From BP-133 sp040756995 (GTDB taxonomy: Bacteria; Actinomycetota; Acidimicrobiia; IMCC26256; BP-133): a DNA stretch of 64,000 nucleotides. The position numbers and the translations under genes were made by a program. The stretch covers positions 1 through 64,000 of the forward strand of contig JBFLYK010000011.1 of the NCBI GenBank assembly GCA_040756995.1, written 5' to 3'. Shown piece by piece: positions 60,260 through 64,000 of the stretch (positions are counted from its first letter, which is position 1; every line of letters starts with the position of its first letter). The notes beneath the pieces were generated by a model, which was given only the letters and a program-made list of their open reading frames with translations, was not told where the DNA came from and made no database searches.

Positions 60260-60895
60260 GTGAGGATGCGAGGCGGCAACAACGACGAGGAACTCGAGGC
60301 CCGACTCGCTGCGGCGTCCGCCCTCTGGGAGCTTGCGGACGCCCTGGTCCAGCATCAGTGCCCTGCGACGGTCCTGCGGGAGATCGCAGGTACCGCCCAC
60401 CGTTTGACCTCGACCACGGCTGCCCACCCCGTCCGATCGCGCGCTGAGACACTACACAGGCTGATTGCGGCGGATGGGGGGCTACGCCTCGGGACTTTCG
60501 TCGAACGAGCAGTCGCTGGCAGGGCCAATCCGACAGCCGCTGAGGTTCACTTCGCCAAGGAAAGCTCCTCATCGGTGACCGCTGAGGCCTACCTTCGCTC
60601 GGCCCACGAGGCAGCACCCGGGCGAGCCCACGGAGGCGTTGTCGCGGCTCTCTTCGATGATGTGATGGGGGCGATACCCCATCTGGTCGGCACCCCTGCC
60701 TTCACCACCAAGCTCACGGTCAACTTCCGGGCCCCCACCCCGGCACCGGGCCGAATCGTGCTCCGCGCCTGGCTAGCCAGCCGGGAAGGCAACTACCTCC
60801 GAGTCGAGTCGGAAGCGAGTCACGGCGACAGGCTGACTGCGACAGCGGAGGCCATGTTTCGCGTCGTCGACGCGAAACGCTTCCTGGCTTCTTAA
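60260..60895 (+). CDS. PaaI-type hotdog-fold thioesterase
   Basis: 211 residues from GTG 60260 (ATG 60266 is an alternative). The first ~85 residues are helical and of unknown role. The hotdog domain follows: GRAHGGVVAALFDDVMGAIP with the H-G-G motif and acidic residue of PaaI enzymes, then FTTKLTVNFRAPTPAPGRIV and LTATAEAMFRVVDAKRFL. It hydrolyses acyl-CoA thioesters, perhaps releasing CoA from dead-end intermediates. Divergent from the thiolase/DUF35 operon and presumably controlled with it through site G. Confidence 0.88.
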   Translation: MRMRGGNNDEELEARLAAASALWELADALVQHQCPATVLREIAGTAHRLTSTTAAHPVRSRAETLHRLIAADGGLRLGTFVERAVAGRANPTAAEVHFAKESSSSVTAEAYLRSAHEAAPGRAHGGVVAALFDDVMGAIPHLVGTPAFTTKLTVNFRAPTPAPGRIVLRAWLASREGNYLRVESEASHGDRLTATAEAMFRVVDAKRFLAS

Positions 60896-61243
60896 GGTTG
60901 TGGTGCCCGAGAGGTCGGCGGCCACAGGACTGTGTGGCTTGGCTGTCGGACCGGGCTTACGGTTCCCTTCCCCACACTCCAACGATGGTGAACCCCGGCT
61001 CGAGCAGGGTCGGCCGACCGAGCGCGTCGATCACCTCATCGAGTCGTGATTTGTCACCGCGCCGTCCGAAACCCCGAAGCTCCTATTGGTCAAGGGGCTT
61101 TTTTGGACGGGCGGTTATTGGGCTCCGCAGGGCCCGATGGCGAGGGGCATTTTCCTTGGCCGGCTGGGATGCCCACAAATCCGAGACGAATTCGCTGAAG
61201 AGATTCTGCGTGAAGTCGCCCCGCTGCTGCGTGAAAATCGGCG
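60896..61243. other. Intergenic stretch with terminator and a short frame
   Basis: Apart from the terminator, a 36-residue plus-strand frame (ATG 61137 to TAG 61247, ending EEILREVAPLLRENRR) looks protein-like and could be a gene remnant. No family is recognised. Confidence 0.4.
61077..61104 (+). terminator. Rho-independent-type terminator
   Basis: AAGCTCC (61077-61083), a 10-nt loop, GGGGCTT (61094-61100), then a run of six T (61099-61104). One G-T wobble in the stem. It probably ends the thioesterase transcript, about 180 bp after its stop. Confidence 0.6.
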
Positions 61244-62437
61244 TTAGGGAGCGATGGTCCGGAAGTACCGCCGTTTGGGGTCGTTGGTACTGCTGCCGAC
61301 CTCGACGACCAGGCCGCGATCGACAAGGGCGGCCAGTCGGGTGCGGGTGGCGCGGGGCGAGAGTCTGACGAGACGGGCCAGCGCGCTCGTGGACAGGCCG
61401 TCGTGCCGCTCCAGCGCGTCGAGGATGGCTTGGTCGACGGGGTCAACGTGAGGCTCACTCCGGTTGGCTCGGAAGAGAGTGACGCGAAAGCGGCCACCGA
61501 GTTCTTCCAGGACCGGTTCAGAGAGACCGGCTTCCACGCAGGCCGCGGTCATGCGCTGGATGCCACTTCCCCACTGCTCGATCAGTCCGAGTTCGTGGAA
61601 CACACGGCCGATCACCCGGTTTCGGAGCCGGGACACGCCTCGCCGGATGTCTTCGACTGTGAGACCGAAGGGAAGCAGTCCGGGGTTCTCCACTTCCAGG
61701 CGGTCGTCGAAGACGGCGACGCGGATCGGACCGCCCCGCTGGGAGTAGTGCGTGTGGACCACGGCGTTGACGACCGCCTCCCGCAGCGCCGCGGGCGGGA
61801 ACGCCCAGCGGTCGACCCGGCGCACCTCCCCGATCACTGCCTCCCGCGAGATGTTGCGGCGCACAAAGGCAATGGTCTCTTCAACGGCCCGCACTGGCAG
61901 GCTCCGAATCTCGGCGCCGTCGAGAATGCGTCGCCGGTCGGTGCCCTCGAAGCGCCCGGCCTGGATCCAGGCGTCAGGGAAGTAACGGTCACGATCACGA
62001 TCACGACCGAAGAGCAACACGCCGCCGATGGTCGGCACGTCATGACCCTGATGAGTGGTCAGTAACCGGAGGGTGCGCAGGTCGCTCCGGCGCAGGCTCC
62101 GCACCGAGGCGAACAACTCGGAAGCAGAAGCAGCTCGGAAGTCGACCACTTCGGAGCCCACTTCCGGCAACGGCACTTCGTCGTAGGACTCGTGCCAGGC
62201 CGAGCGTCGGAGCTCGCCGATCAACTCCGGATCGGCACGACGGTTCGTCGAACCGACCCGCACGAACACCCCCTCTTCGGGGCCAAGCCGCTTCAGATGG
62301 TGCGGACGCGCCGAACTCGGGAACACCTCGACCGCCACCACCTGGGTCTTCCGCCACGGAAGAACCTCGAGTTCGGGCGCGAGATGGGGAGCGATACCGT
62401 CATTCACAAGACTGGCGAGGCGTTCCTCCACCGCCAC
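61244..62437 (-). CDS. AlbA_2 / HTH ATP-binding-type regulator, N-terminally truncated
   Basis: 397 residues from GTG 62437. It belongs to the proteins with an AlbA_2 (Schlafen-like) domain followed by a RecG-like/HATPase region and a helix-turn-helix. Visible: ELEVLPWRKTQVVAVEVFPS, EEGVFVRVGSTNRRADPELI (AlbA_2 end), ALREAVVNAVVHTHYSQRG, LEVENPGLLPFGLTVEDIR and a C-terminal winged helix (GLSTSALARLVRLSPRATRT). The usual first ~60 residues with the E-x-L-E-F-K and GG-G-V motifs are missing. The homologous frame runs only slightly upstream (GDAALSVAVEERL) before meeting a VapC fragment. Probably a broken regulator. Confidence 0.75.
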   Translation of the reverse strand: MAVEERLASLVNDGIAPHLAPELEVLPWRKTQVVAVEVFPSSARPHHLKRLGPEEGVFVRVGSTNRRADPELIGELRRSAWHESYDEVPLPEVGSEVVDFRAASASELFASVRSLRRSDLRTLRLLTTHQGHDVPTIGGVLLFGRDRDRDRYFPDAWIQAGRFEGTDRRRILDGAEIRSLPVRAVEETIAFVRRNISREAVIGEVRRVDRWAFPPAALREAVVNAVVHTHYSQRGGPIRVAVFDDRLEVENPGLLPFGLTVEDIRRGVSRLRNRVIGRVFHELGLIEQWGSGIQRMTAACVEAGLSEPVLEELGGRFRVTLFRANRSEPHVDPVDQAILDALERHDGLSTSALARLVRLSPRATRTRLAALVDRGLVVEVGSSTNDPKRRYFRTIAP

Positions 62438-62438
62438 C

Positions 62439-62570
62439 GACAGAGCGGCATCGCCGAAGCTGTGGATGGACGCCTACCTCGCCGCCTTCGCCCTCGCGGG
62501 CCAGCTGACCCTGGTGACCAGCGACCGCGCCTTCAAACAGTTCCGCGGTCTATCGCTGACGTTGCTCTGA
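62439..62570 (+). pseudogene. VapC (PIN-domain toxin) C-terminal remnant
   Basis: The plus strand encodes SPKLWMDAYLAAFALAGQL then TLVTSDRAFKQF and a stop at 62568. This is the end of PIN-domain toxins of VapBC systems, where the 'lW-DAyLAAfA---g--LvT-D-gF' stretch carries the last acidic metal ligands. The N-terminal ~90 residues and any VapB are absent. It abuts the broken AlbA_2 gene. Confidence 0.6.
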
Positions 62571-62575
62571 ACCGC

Positions 62576-63919
62576 TTAGTCCTGTATTTGGTGACGGGGT
62601 CCGGCGGCTCGTGCCCGGAGGTAGGCGAGCACGAAGCGTTCGCCGTCTGGTCGGAGGGCCAGGGTGTGCGGTGTGAGCCGTCGGCCCGTGCCGTATTCCC
62701 ACGTGGATTCTGATTCGTCGAGGATGTCGAAGATCCGCCACCAGCGCAGGGGCCGCCAGATGGCAGAGGAGAGCTGGTTCGGCGTGAGGGGGCCCGTGCT
62801 GGTGGACCACCCTTGGGCGGCGACGATGGGACCGATGTCGGCGCCCAGGTCGCCTTGTTCGACGCGTCCGTGGAGGAGCCTCAGCCCCACGAGCTCGGTG
62901 AGCATACGGGTGAAGTCCTCGCCGTCTTCGGTTTCAGAGGCGACCGCTGCCCACAGGCGGTGGGGGGCCTCCAGCAGCTCGGCGCCGTGGGCGGTGACGT
63001 GCAAGCGGCGTCCGCGTCGGCGGACGAGGCGCAGCCGGCTGGCGGCGTCCCGCACGGTGGCAAGCTGGGGCACGTCGGCCTCCGAGCGGGGCGGCTTGGG
63101 CCAGTCCCACCATCCGAACCGTTCCACCGCCCTCAGGACCGCGGCGCGGGCCAGGTAGTGGCTCTGGGTGAGCTCGGCTCCACCGGTCTGGGCGGCCAGG
63201 TCGAGGAGCCAGCGCATCGGAGCGACCGCAGCGGCGGGATCGGCTGGCGGCTCGACAGGATGCAACAGCCGGTTGGCGACCGAGGCACGCCACTGCTGGT
63301 GGAGGGGATGCCGGGTGGAGTCGATCCATCTCCCGACACGCTCGGTGGTGACCAGCCCAGCCAGGCTCTGGCCGGGCGGGAGATCGAGCGGACTGGTCAA
63401 CACCATCTCGGTGATCGACCCCGCGTGGCTCCGCCAGCGGGCACGACCGGGGACGAGCTGCCCGGCGGCCACGGCATCACCGAGGGCCCGTTCGACCGTC
63501 TCCAGCGCGCGGGCCTCGTCGACGCCCATGACCGAACCCCAGGCGAGCACGGATGTGTCGGGCGGTTCGACGCCGGACGACCGGTGGGCATCGCGGTACG
63601 CGGTGGCCCCAGCGTCGGAGTCCTGAGCCCAGGCGGCAAGCACGGCGGAGGTGCGCGCCGAGCGGGCGACCGGGGCGAGCCGGTGCAGGCCGAGCTCATC
63701 GAGGAGCTCGGCCGTCGCTTCAGCCAGCCCGGCCCAGTCTTCCTGGGGGTACTTCCGGGGCAGCTGCCACCACAGGAACTGTTGCAGCGCCGCCTGGTGG
63801 ATCATCTCCGTGCCCTCGCCGACGGTCAGGGCGTCAGCCACGGGTTGCACGGCCATCTTCAGATCCGGACGTCGAGCCTCGACGCGGCGGACGGCCTCGG
63901 CGACGTCGTCGACGCTCAT
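62576..63919 (-). CDS. Hypothetical protein with winged-helix-like segments
   Basis: 447 residues from ATG 63919. Helical, Trp- and Arg-rich. Notable parts are ALQQFLWWQLPRKYPQEDW, HPLHQQWRASVANRLLHP, a likely winged-helix region around TVRDAASRLRLVRRRGRRLH with HVTAHGAELLEAPHRLW, and RLTPHTLALRPDGERFVLAY at the end. Similar long unannotated proteins occur in actinobacteria, but no family name can be given. Its ATG overlaps the stop of an upstream gene (ATGA), so it is the second gene of an operon that enters from the right edge. Confidence 0.75.
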   Translation of the reverse strand: MSVDDVAEAVRRVEARRPDLKMAVQPVADALTVGEGTEMIHQAALQQFLWWQLPRKYPQEDWAGLAEATAELLDELGLHRLAPVARSARTSAVLAAWAQDSDAGATAYRDAHRSSGVEPPDTSVLAWGSVMGVDEARALETVERALGDAVAAGQLVPGRARWRSHAGSITEMVLTSPLDLPPGQSLAGLVTTERVGRWIDSTRHPLHQQWRASVANRLLHPVEPPADPAAAVAPMRWLLDLAAQTGGAELTQSHYLARAAVLRAVERFGWWDWPKPPRSEADVPQLATVRDAASRLRLVRRRGRRLHVTAHGAELLEAPHRLWAAVASETEDGEDFTRMLTELVGLRLLHGRVEQGDLGADIGPIVAAQGWSTSTGPLTPNQLSSAIWRPLRWWRIFDILDESESTWEYGTGRRLTPHTLALRPDGERFVLAYLRARAAGPRHQIQD

Positions 63920-64000
63920 CGGCTGCCGCCTCGTCGCCTCTCGACCCCGGTGTCTGACGCGTGGTCCAGTACCGCGTGGAAGCCCGAGTCGTCCGCCAGG
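63916..64000 (-). CDS. C-terminal end of an upstream gene (partial)
   Basis: The frame read leftward from the edge gives LADDSGFHAVLDHASDTGVE followed by a short basic end RRRGGSR and TGA at 63918-63916, inside the ATG of the next gene. The four-base overlap supports a real gene. Only 27 residues are in the window, so its nature cannot be told. Confidence 0.5.
   Translation of the reverse strand, partial: LADDSGFHAVLDHASDTGVERRRGGSR

Noticed and set aside
1..64000. tRNA, rRNA, CRISPR arrays, riboswitches, prophage genes
   Set aside because: Looked for by eye on both strands; no cloverleaf ends, rRNA-like stretches, regularly spaced direct repeats of CRISPR size or phage structural genes were seen.

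Overview
The window is GC-rich (long GC-biased coding stretches with many GTG and some TTG starts) and reads as a chromosomal segment of an actinobacterium. Leaderless and overlapping genes, acyl-CoA catabolic clusters, NDMA-type alcohol dehydrogenase, Liv transporter genes and SCP2 proteins fit an environmental lineage such as Acidimicrobiia, but no marker gene fixes the taxon. No rRNA, tRNA or CRISPR array was seen.

Layout. 1-5750: small unrecognised genes and two TetR regulators, one of them (3071) with a compact promoter/operator and a coupled metallo-beta-lactamase-fold hydrolase. 5750-7600: a damaged zone with an SCP2 fragment, a transposase tail running into the 3' end of an unusual panD, and an orphan gene. 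7982-9741: etfBA, the electron acceptor for the many acyl-CoA dehydrogenases downstream. 10439-15890: a 1602-residue degenerate kinase / ATPase / GAF / histidine-kinase fusion with its LuxR-type response regulator. 17100-20510: a scar of IS30-like and other transposase fragments surrounding three FadR-like GntR regulators (two intact, one broken).

20481-60895 is one large catabolic island, almost all on the minus strand. Operon I (32186 down to 20481, 12 genes) holds three CaiB-type CoA-transferase-like proteins, a thiolase-like protein without the usual cysteine and its DUF35 partner, three acyl-CoA dehydrogenases, an enoyl-CoA hydratase, two luciferase-like oxidoreductases and an alpha/beta hydrolase. 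Operon II (43385 down to 33098, 10 genes) holds a P450 with ferredoxin, two acyl-CoA ligases, three crotonases including a MenB-like one, an SDR and an acyl-CoA dehydrogenase pair. Operon III (58252 down to 44674, 13 genes) holds an alcohol and an aldehyde dehydrogenase, an SCP2 protein, an anchored exported protein, a complete LivKHMGF uptake system and a Gld-like ABC system. A two-gene thiolase/DUF35 operon and a divergent thioesterase end the island.

Together these genes suggest import, terminal oxidation, CoA activation and beta-oxidation of a branched or alicyclic hydrophobic substrate (steroid, terpenoid or cyclic acid; the substrate is inference). A 9-bp core (RRGTRTAAK) occurs at seven intergenic positions in the window, all next to genes of this island, to etfBA, to a GntR gene, or in the panD/orphan gap. 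It is the best candidate for a shared operator and ties the pieces into one putative regulon. 61244-64000 is unrelated: a truncated AlbA_2/HTH protein joined to a VapC tail, and an unrecognised two-gene operon entering from the right edge.
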